A stretch of DNA of 64,000 nucleotides from Takakia lepidozioides (GCA_030704615.1 CM060731.1:83556756-83620755), one strand, 5' to 3'. Positions 1 to 11,922 are shown, counted from the stretch's first letter. Notes: generated by a model from the sequence alone, not told the origin. Numbers and translations are program-made.

Positions 1-2365
1 ACCCTTCAGGCAAGGGATTGGAGGGCACGTGGGGACACAGCCCGGTCCCACCATTTAGAATGTTCTAGAAGATCAACTAGCTTTGAGCGACGGATGAACT
101 GCTGAGAAACGGATGAACGGAGGGCCATCTGCAGTCAGCAATCAAGGCGGTTGTCCCGCGGCTGTTCTCCGCGGCTGTTCCCCGCATTGGGAGCCGTTCT
201 CCGGAGTTCTCACCTAAGGGGGCTGGTTCCCAGGATGTTCCCTGGGCCCCCTGAAGGTAATTCCACGATCCTTGGGATTCTCTACCCAAAGGTATTTTTC
301 TTATTTACTTTTTTTTATTGGTTTTGGGTAATTGTTTGGATTGATAATTGTGGATAATTAGTCCTAGAGACTTTTGGATTTGAATTGACCCCTTTTAAGC
401 CAGAATTTGGGATTTAAAAGGAGGGTTGCTGGAAGCTTCAAGACAACAGAGAGCACTGTTGCAATGATAGGGGAGGAGATGAGGGTGTCAGAGCGGAGGT
501 GCGAAGTGAGAGTAGCGGTTCCACACAGGTCTTTGGCGAGGCGTACAGAAAATCTGAAGTGCAAGCGCACCAGTGGGGACGCCTTTTCCCCCACTACCCG
601 TACTTTAGTACTATTGTAGAGCTATTTAGTGTGGCCCGCTGGAGACGCTCGTAGGGCTCTCTTCTTGGTATTTGGATGGTAATCTGTGTACTGTTTGGAG
701 TGTACAGGCATGCGTGCTTTGCTGGTAGAGAGGGATGGAATAGTGACTTGAGTGAGAAGCTAGAGATGAACAAGAAAATTGTGTGAGTCCTGCAAGGGTT
801 GATCCATATTCCTCACGAAAGACTGCTCTGTATGTTACTTCCCCCAGAAATTGCATGCCCTCCTAGTGTGGAAAAAGGATTCCCGCCCTTAGTCCTCAGA
901 GTTAGTGCATACACCCACCCAACATTCAAGCATGCATCTAGGAGAGTGGGCATGCCCAAAGAGGTTAATTTCCCATGTAAATTGGATCCCAACAGGTGCA
1001 GAGTAATTGGGCCTGCTCAAGATAACAGTTAGATATCGATCCACGTTGGGATATCAGGGATTCAAGCAGAGATATACTTTTTCTTAAAGTTAAAAGGTTG
1101 TTCTGACAGCCGTTTCCCTGTTCTAAGATACACAGCAGTCTGATTTTTTGAGCAAATAGCGCTGCCACCATAGAGATCTCAAGGTGCACAAGAATCAAAC
1201 CCAGATGATGATTGCACTCCTACTCTAAACTGAAGCAAGGAGACAAATGAAGCACCACAACATTGCTCAATGGGGAAAACTAGATGTAGTAAGGGATAAT
1301 CAGATAGATGAAGAATATTTGAAATGGATGTTTATTTACTGGTGGAACTGATATACTCATGGTCACCAACTGCTTTACTGCGTTTTGAAGAGTCTGTTAC
1401 TTAAGAGTCTGTTACTTAAGCCTCTGAGCCAGACAAACAGAGTATTAGAAGTGGACAGTTTCTGCAGGATTAAGTGTACCTGAGATACAGCATCATCCTG
1501 TGTCAGCTTGATTTGTAATTGATGCCCCCGAATGTCATCCACATAAAATGTTGATTATCCGAGATGCCATATAAGGCACAGATTCTGGTTTTGGGATCTG
1601 CAAAGTGCAGAATTTGGAAAACCTAGCACCACCCATGGCTTCATTGGCAAAACATTTGGTTTGTCCCATGTCTCAACAAAAAATACTCTTTCAATAACAC
1701 TCAGCAAGAGGATCTGTTGCAACAAATCAAAATCGTCAAACAAACAAGCTACCAAAGAAGATGGGTTGACAACCAATGTTAAGGACCACAACTTCCGACC
1801 CTGATCTGAGTCGACATAGTCGAGTCCTTACCTGGTCACTGGAAAGGCTGGAATGGGAAGCAAAATGCCAATCCACCACCTCATTATTTTACATCTGCCT
1901 CTTCTAACAGGGAAGACTGTAACCTCCTTGTATGGTTCAAAACAGCATTAGTCCAGGCCAACTGATGACCACACCTCACGTTTTCATTATTTTTCAATAT
2001 CTGACAACACAATCGTGAAAACCACAGCTTGCCTTCAGCTTGCCTTTCCTTCACAATTACCTGTGCAAAACATACATGTGTGCACATGAGTAATGAACCA
2101 GGTACTATCACATATGCCAAACAGTATTACGAAAAACAAAGCTTTGCTATCTAATCCATCTAAGCCATCCAATCCACAGCTATTTGTCCTCGCAAGCTGG
2201 ACGTGCATTTAGCTACCGACTATTCTTTGCAAGAACTCTGGGCACACTTGAGCAAGTTATGCTCTTACCTCTAAATGCCCCTTATGGAAAAGCACATAAT
2301 ATAAAGTAGCCCCAAACCACACCTTGTACTTTTAAGACCTTGAAACTCTGCTTGAAGATACTTAC
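1..2365. other. Non-coding or downstream exons/intron of the WRC gene
   Basis: No convincing gene is seen. The stretch lies downstream of the splice donor that ends the WRC exon, so it may hold further introns, exons or 3' UTR of that gene on the minus strand. An acceptor-like TTTTGCACAG lies on the minus strand near 2,070, before a short open frame that runs to 1,884, but I do not recognise its product. A 16-bp tandem duplication (agagtctgttacttaa) is at about 1,387-1,418. Confidence 0.35.
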
Positions 2366-3410
2366 TTGATAGACTTCAAAGATCGAGCTTTTACACTCTT
2401 TCGACGCTGATATTGCACCAGATTCACAGAACCATTGGCATTTGGGACGCCCTGTTCTAAATCATAGTTCTCTGTCTTCTCCTTGATTGGAGTCTTCTCT
2501 GATGAGACCTTATAGGCACTGGTCATGCGTTTCAGCTTGGCCAACTTCAAGCGAAGGGTACGCTTATCGATGAGGGCTTGGTGATGCTTGCAAAACGAAA
2601 ATTCCTCTTCAGTTTCCTGTGGGCATTGCCACCCTCTTCCATCATATCGCTTGCACTGTGTGGGTCGAATTGTGAGCTCATGCTGTGAGGATGGCGGACG
2701 CCGCCTACGCTTCTTAAGCTCAAAGATTTGGTTGTTGTCTTCCTGCTTGAGCAAAGTGATGGCCCCTACATCAAGGTGAACAATTGGACTGTTGGAAGAA
2801 CTTGCAGCTGTAGCATTTCGGTTAGCTTTAGGTCTCTTACTTCCTCCCCTCCCCAAACGCTTGGCACTCTCCAGCCTTTTGTGATGCGCTAGCTTATTGT
2901 CGCGGGGGTCTGGTTTGTCTACAAGCACTGTCTCTTTGCATAGTGATATTGGAGAGGTAGGGTATAGAAAAAATTTGCCGCTCTCAAGCTGAACAAAAGA
3001 GGAGGAGGAACGCAAAGCCTTAGCTACCTGCACACTTGATCTCCCACTCCCATCCTTCAAGCCAGGCAGTCCTTGCTCTTCGATTTTAGATACTGCCTCC
3101 CGAGCAGAAAGGCCTCTCTTTCCAGTTGTGCTAAATACACATAACAGGGACTTTAATAGCAGTCCCCTTGATTTGACCTCCATGTTCTCAGACTCCAGGT
3201 TGGACAGCGGCTTCAACCGCAATCCCCTTGGTTTGATCTCCATGTTGTCAGATTCCATGTTGCAGATGCAAGTATTGCTTGCCTCTTCCAGCTCCTTGAT
3301 ACCAGCTGTGTTTACAGGGAGTTTCTGAGTAAACCTGCTGGAGATGCAAGTATTGCATGTGTCTTCCACCTTGTCAATTCTAGCTGGTTTTATAGGGGGG
3401 TAATCCTCCG
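2366..3410 (-). CDS. WRC-domain protein, internal exon(s)
   Basis: The open frame carries a Cys/His cluster of the WRC type: CKRYDGRGW, then QCPQ, then FCKHH (about 2,570-2,670). WRC domains (named for a Trp-Arg-Cys motif) are plant zinc-binding, probably DNA-binding modules with a basic nuclear-localisation segment; here the flanks are rich in Lys/Arg (KKRRRRPPSS, KRPKANRNA). Before it are two similar short stretches (SDNMEIKPRGLRLKPLSN and SENMEVKSRGLLLKSLL), an internal duplication. The exon limits follow from an acceptor ATTTTGGCAG at 3,411-3,420 and a donor GTAAGT at 2,360-2,365; the open frame continues past both, so ORF ends are not the gene ends. It is probably nuclear and may act in transcription or chromatin. 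This looks like the only host gene with an intact reading frame here. Confidence 0.6.
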
Positions 3411-4834
3411 CTGCCAAAATGAACATAAAGTTGTGAACTTGCAGGCATAGGAAAAAGACACCATAGTCTGGACAAAATCCATGTTTGCAGTGACACATAT
3501 AATGGCAGTCAGGTTTCCTCTGGTTAACTTATTTTACCAAATAAAAGTAAATGACTCCTTTCTGCTGTCCAAACACTGCGACTGAGAGCTTCTCAGTCAT
3601 ATGAGGGTACAACAAGCTCAATTTAATGTTAAAGCAAAGATCTTTCCACAAGCGACAGGGTCGGAGGATGGAGGTGTCTGAGGGAGAGTCTTGTTAGACA
3701 AAAAGAGAAGGCAGGGATTGGAGTGTGTACCGTTGCCCAAACTCAGGGTGGATTCTGAGAGTGTATCCAAGGGTCTGCACAAGCAAGCACATCAAGCGTG
3801 GGTCGACACAACACATGTTTGTGGACCTTCAATCTCAGATATAAATGACCTAATATCACTCTGCAACACCGGCAGGTTCAGTGTTGCAGATACTAGGTTT
3901 TATTCTTTTGCCTTCATGACTGTTGGGGGTGTCTGTGCGCCAAGCAACCAAGTGCCTGTAGCCCAGTCCCTCAAGTACACCTAGGAAGTTCTTATTGCTG
4001 ATGACGGTGTGCTTAGACTAGCATACAGATGTTCAACATATCAATATCATGATGATTCTGCAAAAATGCAAGATTTTTAAGGTTGGTTTTACTTTACCTA
4101 AGAGTAGGACCAGCTCTCTGCACCAAATTATCCGCTTCTCTTGTTGTAGAGCATTCCGTGTGGGCCTGTTACAAGATGTAAAAAACTACTTCATCTTACA
4201 TAGCCAAACTATCTCAGCTTCAAAAATATTTGCAGTTTGGAAAGTTACGCAAAAGAATTGAGGCTTGAGTATCTGGTTTCAAGTTCCTATCTGACCAAGT
4301 AGGGTTTCCCATTCAAGTGATAGAGTGGAGGCCTCACGACAAGTACGTGGTAATTATAACAAACGTTTTATTTCAGCTGATCAGGGTCTATGTTATTGGT
4401 CTGGTGACCTAGAAATAATATGTTGACCTCAGGATCAAGGATAAGTGTAACTCTAGACATTCAAAGCAACATGATCTGTTGTCATCTGCACTCGTTCACC
4501 CACCCTTGAAAGATGCCATCAATCAATGAAACTCAAGTGCACAGCCTACAATCAATGTATGCTGATCACACCACACTTTGCCCAGCCAATGGTTTCACAT
4601 TAACCCTAACCAATGAAGGGTATGACCCAACATAAGTTTTTAACTGCATAGGCCTAATCTCCTACTTCTCAACTAGCACTCAATATCTGAGTAGCTGTTA
4701 GGACCACATAGTTTGTTTCTGATGAGGAAAAGTACATCTTCGGAATGTGTTGGGGGAGGACGGGCGAGAACCGAACCAATCTCAAGAATATATAGACCTA
4801 CATCAGCATTCCAGCTTCTAAATGGTGAAGGAGG
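3411..4834. other. Likely intron of the WRC gene, no gene seen
   Basis: No domain is recognised on either strand. The position between a WRC exon and the candidate first exon at 6.85-7.10 kb would make it intronic, with a LINE remnant inserted in its upstream half. Confidence 0.3.
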
Positions 4835-5560
4835 TATGCTCTTCACTACTTTGCAACGTTATTAGGCCTACCTTAGAATACGAATCTGCTGTGTGGGAGG
4901 GCAACTCCAACCATTCAGAGTCCATATGGCTTTTGATGCTCAAAGAGATCATGTCAGCCTGCTCTAGAACAGCTAACGTTGATCTCTCAATGTGATGAGA
5001 TCAAGGTCAGATGGTGGGGTCCGTTGAATCACATGCCTAATACCATATGATACAAGTACCTGAATACTAGGCAGGAAGAACTCACCCTGCTAGATGAAGC
5101 TGACTTGGAGGCTGAGTGTCTAAGGCCATGTCGGAAGCACAAAGAATGTCTGGACAAAACGAAGTTCGGTATAAAACTTCCCTGAACTTGTTTCCAGTTC
5201 ATGACATGGATGAAGACCTTAAGGATGATCTGAAGGGCTACCTACCCTCAGCACTAGACTAAAATAAACCCAGGGCAGGGAGTCTACCTTTGAACAATAA
5301 ACAGATGCACCGAGGAAAGGGAGATTGTCAATGCCCGATGTGCAGGCAGCCTGACGATAATATCCATTTTCTGATACAATGTCTGGGGTACTCTCATCAG
5401 AGAGCGACCCTCTTCAGGACCATCAAGAACATTGTGCCTGCACCTCTGTTCATCAACTGTCAAAATCTTGAGGTTGAGCCTAAAGCCCTGGCCCTGTTTG
5501 GTCTAATTGCCAGGCAGCTCACACACAGCAGATTGATACTTGTCTGAAGGGATTTCTGGA
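4835..5560 (+). mobile_element. Non-LTR retrotransposon (LINE) 3' ORF2 remnant
   Basis: Two pieces of an ORF2 C-terminus are in order on the plus strand. At about 4,865 the frame reads RPTLEYESAVW, the conserved stretch just after the reverse transcriptase domain of many LINEs. At 5,290-5,400 it reads CQCPMCRQPDDNIHFLIQC, a CX2C...HX4C zinc-binding motif (zf-RVT-like) typical of the ORF2 C-terminus. Stops and frameshifts separate the pieces and no upstream RT core is left, so it is a 5'-truncated dead copy. It lies antisense within the presumed WRC gene intron. Confidence 0.6.
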
Positions 5561-6848
5561 GGAAATCTGGAAAGCTCGAACCAATTGTTTATACCAAGGG
5601 AAGTCCCACTACTGGAGTCAGCCCCTCACAAAGGTAGTGTCTATGTCTACTCCCTCTTGTTCTGCCCAAACTGGGGCACGGGGTCTATGGCCACAACAAG
5701 GCTATGGCAAACAACATCTCATGAGTACATTCTCTTCCGCCCAAAGGGCTACTGCCTTCCATATGGAAGGTGGTAGACTTAGATACATATGACCTCGCAA
5801 TAATTACACCTAAGCTGCAAGACCTTCGAGAGCCTCCCAAACTAGATGATCAGTATAATTACTGACAATCAGGAAAATTCCTGAGCAAGTAACAAATGCC
5901 ACAAATGCCAAAATCAAAGGCTCAGCTGATATGGGTGAGCCATCACATGCTGATCTACCCTGATTATCGCACCAAGATTGCACCATATTTGCATAAACAC
6001 AGTATGGCATTCGTTCTAAGTCTATGCTTCTCATGTAAACAAAGTTATGCTTGTTCTAAAGTGGAGGTATGCTCCACAATGGCGAGCTTGGAGACATCTG
6101 GCAATAATTGCCATTCACAACAATCCCCTCCCCATGCATGTTGTAGGCAAGCTGTAGCGCTGATCAGACACCCAAACAGCCCCAGGCATGAAGTTACCTG
6201 CCCTGATTTCATACCACTCGAATGGATGCATGACCCAGAAAGATTGTCAGTTCAAGGATAGCTAATATTCTTTAAATAATGGCCCCATTACCTGACTTTC
6301 AGCTTCACCAAAACTTGGTGCCCTGCCTATCGGCACTTGATTCCAGAATGTGCGCGCATAATGAATGCAATGGTTTGTATCGTGGCCCTTTGTCACCTAA
6401 CAGAATCATGCCAGGGTCGGCCGAAACGATTTCCGTCTTACCTTAAGTTTCTTGCATGGCGGAAGATAGTTGCAGGCCTTGGCGTGCACAGCCGCACACC
6501 CTTCACATCGCAGACTCTCTTGCTGGTTTAGCTTCGATGCCCCATCCATTCGTGTCGCAAGGCAGCATTTACGTCCACCATGAGGAGGTCAGGATAGTGA
6601 AAGACTACCTACCTAAGACTCTCCAAATTATTTGTGTACAGTGTGAGTCGTCAGAACATAGCTCAGTAAGAACGAACCGAAGAATACATAGCATTCAAAC
6701 TTTCTATTCGACAATCCCTTTTGACATTACCTAGTGCATCCGTGTCTACGTCCATCTCTGGCTCTCTCTACGGTTCCCCAAAAACCAGAACCAATGCACA
6801 TATAAATACGGACTGCAAAAACATGATCAGTTTCTTCCATGCAGTTAC
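5561..6848. other. No recognised gene
   Basis: Only short open frames without recognisable domains. May belong to the long first intron of the minus-strand WRC gene and to 3' remains of the LINE. Confidence 0.25.
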
Positions 6849-7096
6849 TTGCGCGTAGTGGAAACCAGGGTTGAACACACCTCAGGAGGTTTCATTCTAT
6901 CTTCATCAACTGGTCCTCGTGGTGTGTCTGGCCACGGACCTAAACCTTCCTCTCCATCGGGTTGCTTGAGAGGTCCGCGGATTCCACTGTTCACGTCACC
7001 ATTCCCCCGAGCTACGGCTTGGGATAGCTTCGAAGAATGAAAAGCTGAATCTGTGCGGTCTAATGAAAGCGCAGGTAAACGCTTTCGGATCCTCAT
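6849..7096 (-). CDS. Candidate first coding exon of the WRC-domain gene
   Basis: A minus-strand frame starts with ATG at 7,096 and begins MRIRKRLPALSLDRTD. As I recall, plant WRC-domain proteins often begin with an MRIRK-type motif, so this could be the N-terminus of the gene whose WRC exon lies at 2.4-3.4 kb. A donor-like GTAACT at 6,843-6,848 would end the exon. Direct joining to 3,410 does not keep frame (phase 2 against phase 1), so at least one further exon or another donor would be needed. Upstream (7,097-7,180) is purine-rich and could be 5' UTR. Assignment is by motif and position only. Confidence 0.35.
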
Positions 7097-7179
7097 GGCC
7101 TTATCCGGATCAAATTCTTCGGAAGTAAGCTTCAGAAGGGGAGGGGGAGGGACGAAGAGAGAGCCGGGTGGGACCTATG

Positions 7180-8470
7180 GCCGTGCATAGGCGATTCGAT
7201 AGGGTATTTGCTCGTTTCAAATTATATTCTTTTCCAGGGTCCTTGATATAATTGCAAATACTGCGTCAAGTCCAACCACTTTGTCACTAATCCAAAGCGT
7301 CCACGTGGTCATCCAAAGCGGATATTTGCCCGTCCATGCCCAGTCCAATTTCTTTGTTGAGTGCCTACATGCTTTTAGTAGTCTCTAATTATAATCTACC
7401 ACTCTATTCACTCACCAGTGTGGCCTGTGCCATTGAGCACATATTGTTTCGTCATTTTATGTAGCATATACTACGGTAGCCCGTGCCGTTGGCCCAAGTG
7501 TCTAGTGTCATCTAAGTCCAAGTGCAATCCTCTATGTATCCAATTGCGTCTCCTATGTCGAGGCCCAAATGCGACCTCAAGGGTAGCATGTGCCATGGGC
7601 CCAAGTGTCAAGTGTCATTTAAGTCCAAGTGTAAGATCTTCTATGTAGATCATGCCAGGATCCCCGATCTCAGGGGCGGAGCTCCGCCCTCTTGCCATTT
7701 TCGTCGCTAAATTTGGTAACCATGACTTACTACCTAGGGTTCCGCTATTTTTTCAACCTTTATGTGTTATTCCGGCCTCTTTATAGCGGCTACGCTACTT
7801 TACCTTGGCTTCTACTTTTAGCTGCGGTCGCCGCCATGGCTCCTGATACCGTCTTTCATGTTGCTGCGAGGAGGACTCCCCGCTCTCTCTCTCACGCTCT
7901 GCCAACAGGCCTTATAAAAGAATCAAAGCGTCTCTTTTAAGCTTTATATTGATGTTTTTAGAGTGGTCTTTACTATCCAAATTTTCTTTCAAAGAGACCG
8001 GGACCATCACCGCCACCACCTGGTACTCTGTGCGGGGTGCAGCCCCTCAGTTCTTTGTCTATGACGACGACCCGCTATGCAGGTGGAAGCTCTTCCCCCC
8101 CCCCCCCCCCCCCCTTCCCTCTCTGTTTCAGTATACGACATATGCAGCGGAGAACATACCGGCATCCACTCACCACCCTCATCGGCTTACTATGCTTGAA
8201 GGTGTTACTCAAAACAAGTTCGGGAGGGTTTCAACTCACCCATCTCACAAAAAAGGTACTGTTGCTGATCTCATGCGCAATGACCCCACTATCCTACGCT
8301 CCAAGCATTTATTTTGCGAGACTTGGTCACCCCTAGTAAAACACTATGGAGCATCTAACGACATGTGGTACAATTATCCTCATGCACACAACCCGTCAAC
8401 CCTACTGCTAGTCTACTCCAATCTTCAACACCAAACAGCTTCTCTGCAAGGATTTGGCTCCGCGACGCCA
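7180..8470. other. Intergenic, low-complexity; degenerate repeats and a 20-C run
   Basis: A degenerate phrase of the type gcccaagtgtcaagtgtcat recurs at about 7,420-7,640. A homopolymer of 20 C lies at 8,095-8,114. One 192-codon open frame crosses the C run but shows no domain and is treated as chance. Confidence 0.4.
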
Positions 8471-8474
8471 TTGC

Positions 8475-8670
8475 GTCGCGGCTTGCGACCCTCAGACCAA
8501 AAAAACACGTCGCAGGGGGTGACTTAATTTACAACGCTTGGCCGTCGCGGCTTGCGACCCCCGCCCAAAAAACCTTTCGCAGGGGGTGTCTTCATTTACG
8601 ACATCCGGCCGTCGCGGCTTGCGACCCCCTCCCAAAAAACACGTCGCCAATTACGACGTCCTGCAGTCGC
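8475..8670. repeat. Short tandem repeat, ~67-69 bp, three units
   Basis: Units start with gtcgcggcttgcgacc at 8,475, 8,544 and 8,611 and continue with an A-rich stretch and a cgtcgc or ttcgc motif. A fourth partial start (gtcgcgaggc) is at about 8,666. The unit start is itself nearly palindromic (gtcgc...gcgac). Confidence 0.7.
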
Positions 8671-8921
8671 GAGGCTAGCCTGGTGGGGGGGGGTTGGGGG
8701 TTGATTTTGGGGGTGAATTGGGGGTGGTTTTTGTTTTTTGCCTGGTTTTGTTTTTGGGGATGGGAGACCGTACAACTTTTTTATTTCTCTGATTTAGCAG
8801 GTACACAATTGAGCAAGCATGAATCGAGTCTATAAACTCGGACGCTCCTCTTCACGCAATCGATTCCCACTCCGGTTTTGAATACCATCCACCGTATCTG
8901 GTCTGTTTGTGGGCCGATTGC

Positions 8922-10284
8922 CTACAAAAGGTTAGACTGTTCCCTGTCGTTTATGGAGTTAGGACGCATTCGAAGGTGGTTTCGAAGGAGGTCTCGGAGG
9001 GGGGTGTGCCTGAGATGGATCGGCATTAGATGGTCCGGCATATGAGGTACCACGGTTCTGTTGCACAACACGTCGATGAAGGTGGAATTGTAGTGGCAGG
9101 TTGTCATCTTCCGAGGCTTCAACTTCCGCCCAGTCCATTGCAGCAGAATGATGTATGCGTGTAGAAAACAAATCGACCTTGTTGCTCCTTAATGCCCATT
9201 GTGTTGATGGGGAGCTGGATCAGTTTGGGATTGTGGTGGAGTTGGTCGTATCGGTGAGGCATGTTCTTGTCTCGTCAACTATACAATGCGTTCGGCACCA
9301 TCGTTTGTATGAACAGAGCTGCGTACGTCGCTCGGTCCTGGTAGTTCATCACCCCTGAGTTCCATTGGGCCACTGCTGGTGGCTTCAGCGTGTAGTGGCG
9401 GGCGAGAGTCGACCTCATTTTCATTCTCAAGACCATGTTCTGGGGAGGACACAATTGCAGCATGACCTTCATCTGCAATACGTACTTAATCAAGAAGGTC
9501 ATCTAAGGTCGGCTAGATATAGACATCGTCCTTTGTGAACGTAAACGGGTCATACGCATTGTCGGGAACATCATCGGACCCATCTCCACTATCGGAGCCA
9601 AATGACTCCCTCTGAGACTCGTATCATCACTCATCGAATCTGCCTTAGAAGCAGAGTCTTCAGAATGCAAGTTCATCTCATACCATGCTGCAGCATCATC
9701 CGCTGTCATCTCACGTAGCAGTCTGCAATTGGTATACACATATATCAATTTGTGCCCTCGCGGGATTCAACCTGTTGCGAATCTTGTTGTGAACAAATGG
9801 GTATCTGCTCCAATTGCGTTCAAAAGATGAGGCAGAGCACACTTGGACAAGAATACGCTTTGCAATAGGAGCTAATGTTCTTGCTCCAGCTCCAATCAAA
9901 TCTCACCATTCATATGACAACATGTTGAGCTCTTTCAGATCCGGCATGTCCTCAAAAGGGTCGCGGCAATCTGAGAAGCATTGGTACTCGGATATAGCTC
10001 TTTCTGCCATGTTCAAAAGAGCCAGTCGCATGAGCACTCATACGAGGCCGGCCTTGGCATCAACGTCGTCTCGGAGCATGGTATTGTCGAGCAAGAATGG
10101 ATTGAGCAAGCCCCTGCATAATGCAAGTCCGTTCGAACCATCGACCGACAGTTGTAAAATGCATTATCAGCACTGTCCGCAAGTTTAGGTTCCAAGGAGA
10201 AAGGAGGATGCCTAAGGGATTGGACATACTTCCCAAGATTTTGCATTATTAACCATGTCTTGCCCATTACTGGTTGCCTTTGTC
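8922..10284 (-). pseudogene. hAT-family transposase, C-terminal part (broken)
   Basis: Minus-strand fragments in order match the C-terminal half of a hAT transposase. At 10,267 the frame begins after QPV with MGKTWLIMQNLGKYVQSL. Further down, in another frame, comes the hAT dimerisation region: IAKRILVQVCSASSFERNWS, then FVHNKIRNRLNPARA (about 9,730-9,880). The tail is acidic. At least three frameshifts or stops break it. It starts abruptly at a repeat junction at 10,285, exactly where the other part of the family protein (50,552-50,826) stops, so the two are probably halves of one interrupted gene. hAT transposases are RNase H-fold DDE enzymes; the dimerisation domain is what remains here. 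Confidence 0.75.
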
Positions 10285-10285
10285 G

Positions 10286-10456
10286 TGCGCATACATATCG
10301 CTACACAACTACATCGCTGTCCAAACCACACAACGCATGTGCACGCCACACACTAGTATATCACTAGTCCACCACTAGTCCAACCACTAGGCTACAACTA
10401 GTCAGTCACTAGGCTGCCACTATGCTGCCCACTATGGCAGTCACTAGTCCACACAA
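10286..10456 (-). repeat. R module, second copy (LTR piece next to hAT half)
   Basis: A ~171-bp sequence rich in ctagt/actag motifs, nearly identical to 10,789-10,976 (the latter has a small extra segment). It abuts the hAT remnant on one side and the 329-bp E module on the other. On the minus strand it runs from TTGTGTGGACTAG to GCGCACGAC. Confidence 0.75.
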
Positions 10457-10784
10457 TGATAAAGAAGAAGAATACAAGCACAAGCTCATGCGAGCTCACA
10501 AAGCTGAAGCATAAACTCATGCATATATAAACTCATCACTCAAATACAAGTCAAGCCAAGTGCACCCCACGCTATGGGAAATCCACACTACGGTGCCATA
10601 GCTAGGCGCGGTGAGGCTCAACTCGAGAAAGATGAGCCCACCGCGATCTGCCGTGAAGATAACAATGTCAGGTGCCAAACATGTATTGGCCCCTGGATTG
10701 ACACTTGGATCAATCCCAAATGTCAATATATAAAAGCTAGCTATTTCCTAGCTAACTTCACACTAGTGGTAAAATAACTTGACA
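10457..10784 (-). repeat. E module: LTR-like 328-bp repeat, copy 1
   Basis: Nearly identical to 50,223-50,551. On the minus strand it starts TGTCAAGTTATTTTACC and ends CTTCTTTATCA, the TG...CA ends of LTRs, and has a TATA-like TTTTATATATTG near its start in that orientation. Here R modules flank it on both sides; in the second copy it stands without R. Confidence 0.75.
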
Positions 10785-10788
10785 GCTA

Positions 10789-10978
10789 TCGTGCGCATAC
10801 ATATCGCTACACAACTACATCGCTGTCCAAAACCACACAACACATGTGCACGCCACACACTAGTATATCACTAGTCCACCACTAGTCCAACCACTGGTCC
10901 AATCACTAGGCTACAACTAGTCAGTCACTAGGCTGCCACTATGCTGCCCACTATGGCAGTCACTAGTCCACACAATCG
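10789..10978 (-). repeat. R module, first copy, preceded by a polypurine tract
   Basis: On the minus strand the sequence enters this repeat through AGCTAGGGGGGCGA, a polypurine-tract-like stretch of the kind that precedes a 3' LTR. R (TTGTGTGGACTAG onward) is then followed by TAGC and the E module. This suggests the LTR reads R+E, although the hAT borders would fit E+R; the arrangement R-E-R is unresolved. Confidence 0.6.
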
Positions 10979-11194
10979 CCCCCCTAGCTGGTGCTTAGGT
11001 CCCTCTAAGTCCAAGTAGCCACAAGATGTAATAGTGACCATAGCCTCACTAAGTCCTCCACCACACTCAAACTCGATAGATCAAGAGGCCGGGTGCAAGA
11101 GTTGCCCCATCGTTAATCACCGTCTTGCAACCTGTGAACTTGAGCTTGGGATCTCAGGTATTGACTCCTATGAGCTTGGCCTCCCAAGTCTTGT

Positions 11195-11340
11195 TAGCTG
11201 CCTCCAGTCATGGCTATTGCCACTATCCCAAGCAGTGTGGACACAACCAATCGCCGTCAGGAACCTTCTCAAGAGGTGGTGTCAAGCATCCCATATGTCA
11301 ACCCCTTGAGCATCGATCACACACCAGCACAACGACGCAA
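11195..11340 (-). pseudogene. PHD-finger fragment near the 3' end of an LTR retrotransposon
   Basis: On the minus strand the frame reads CDRCSRG, a stop (TGA where PHD fingers have Trp), HMGCLTPPLEKVPDG, then DWLCPHC. This is the second half of a PHD finger (CX2C-H-X2C-...-W-X-CPXC), a reader of histone H3 tails. The first Cys pairs are missing: homology is lost at about 11,340, where GTGAGC-rich MULE-like sequence starts. Downstream on the same strand (to 10,979) come degenerate coding sequence, a polypurine tract and the LTR modules, so the finger was encoded close to the 3' end of the retroelement, the place where chromoviruses carry a chromodomain. Confidence 0.6.
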
Positions 11341-11560
11341 TGGCGTGAGCGTTGCGCGTGAGCGCACGAGCGTACGCTCACGCAGGAGTGACGTGGCGTG
11401 AGCGTCATGTCAGCATGCTGATGTGGCGGTAAATGATGACATGGCACTGTCCGTCATCTGCCACGTCACCATTAACATGCGCCGCCTATCACCGTGGATG
11501 GTCCTATGACCGTGGAATTAATGCAGGGAATCTTACCTAAATAGAATCAAGACGAGCATT
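11341..11560. repeat. MULE-like subterminal region with GTGAGC/GCTCAC palindromes
   Basis: Repeated GCGTGAGCG and inverse CGCTCACGC within 11,343-11,405, followed by GACGTGGCG and two CCTAT..CCGTGG motifs (11,485-11,515). The same vocabulary is found at the ends of the 13.1-27.2 kb element, so this is probably the left end of the element that carries the transposase fragment at 11.9-13.1 kb. Confidence 0.5.
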
Positions 11561-11922
11561 GAGGCCTACAATTGCAGCATCCAACATTGTGCAATTACAA
11601 ATGCTTGTTTCACTTTTACAATTACGAGGACGACAAAATATCCTCACAAAGTGTGCGCCATAAAGGCTGCCACGGGAAGACCTTCCTCCCTCCTCAAATA
11701 ACAATGAGAGTTAGGATCATCTTCAAAAGATGATTGTAGTGCATAGCGACAGCAAGACATATAGACTTCGAATGGTGCAATGACAAATGTGCACTACCTA
11801 AAAGTTGTCACTTAGAGCTCACTCCGTATAGTTGGAGGCCATATCATTGCACAGCCGACGAATTGATGTGAATTACACATTTCAAATCATGGTCATCCAC
11901 ATACCACATTACATAGTTCATG

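Noticed and set aside
7949-8835. Open frames of 192 and 156 codons across the C run and the gtcgcgg repeats
   Set aside because: No domain, unusual composition, and explained by low complexity and short repeats.
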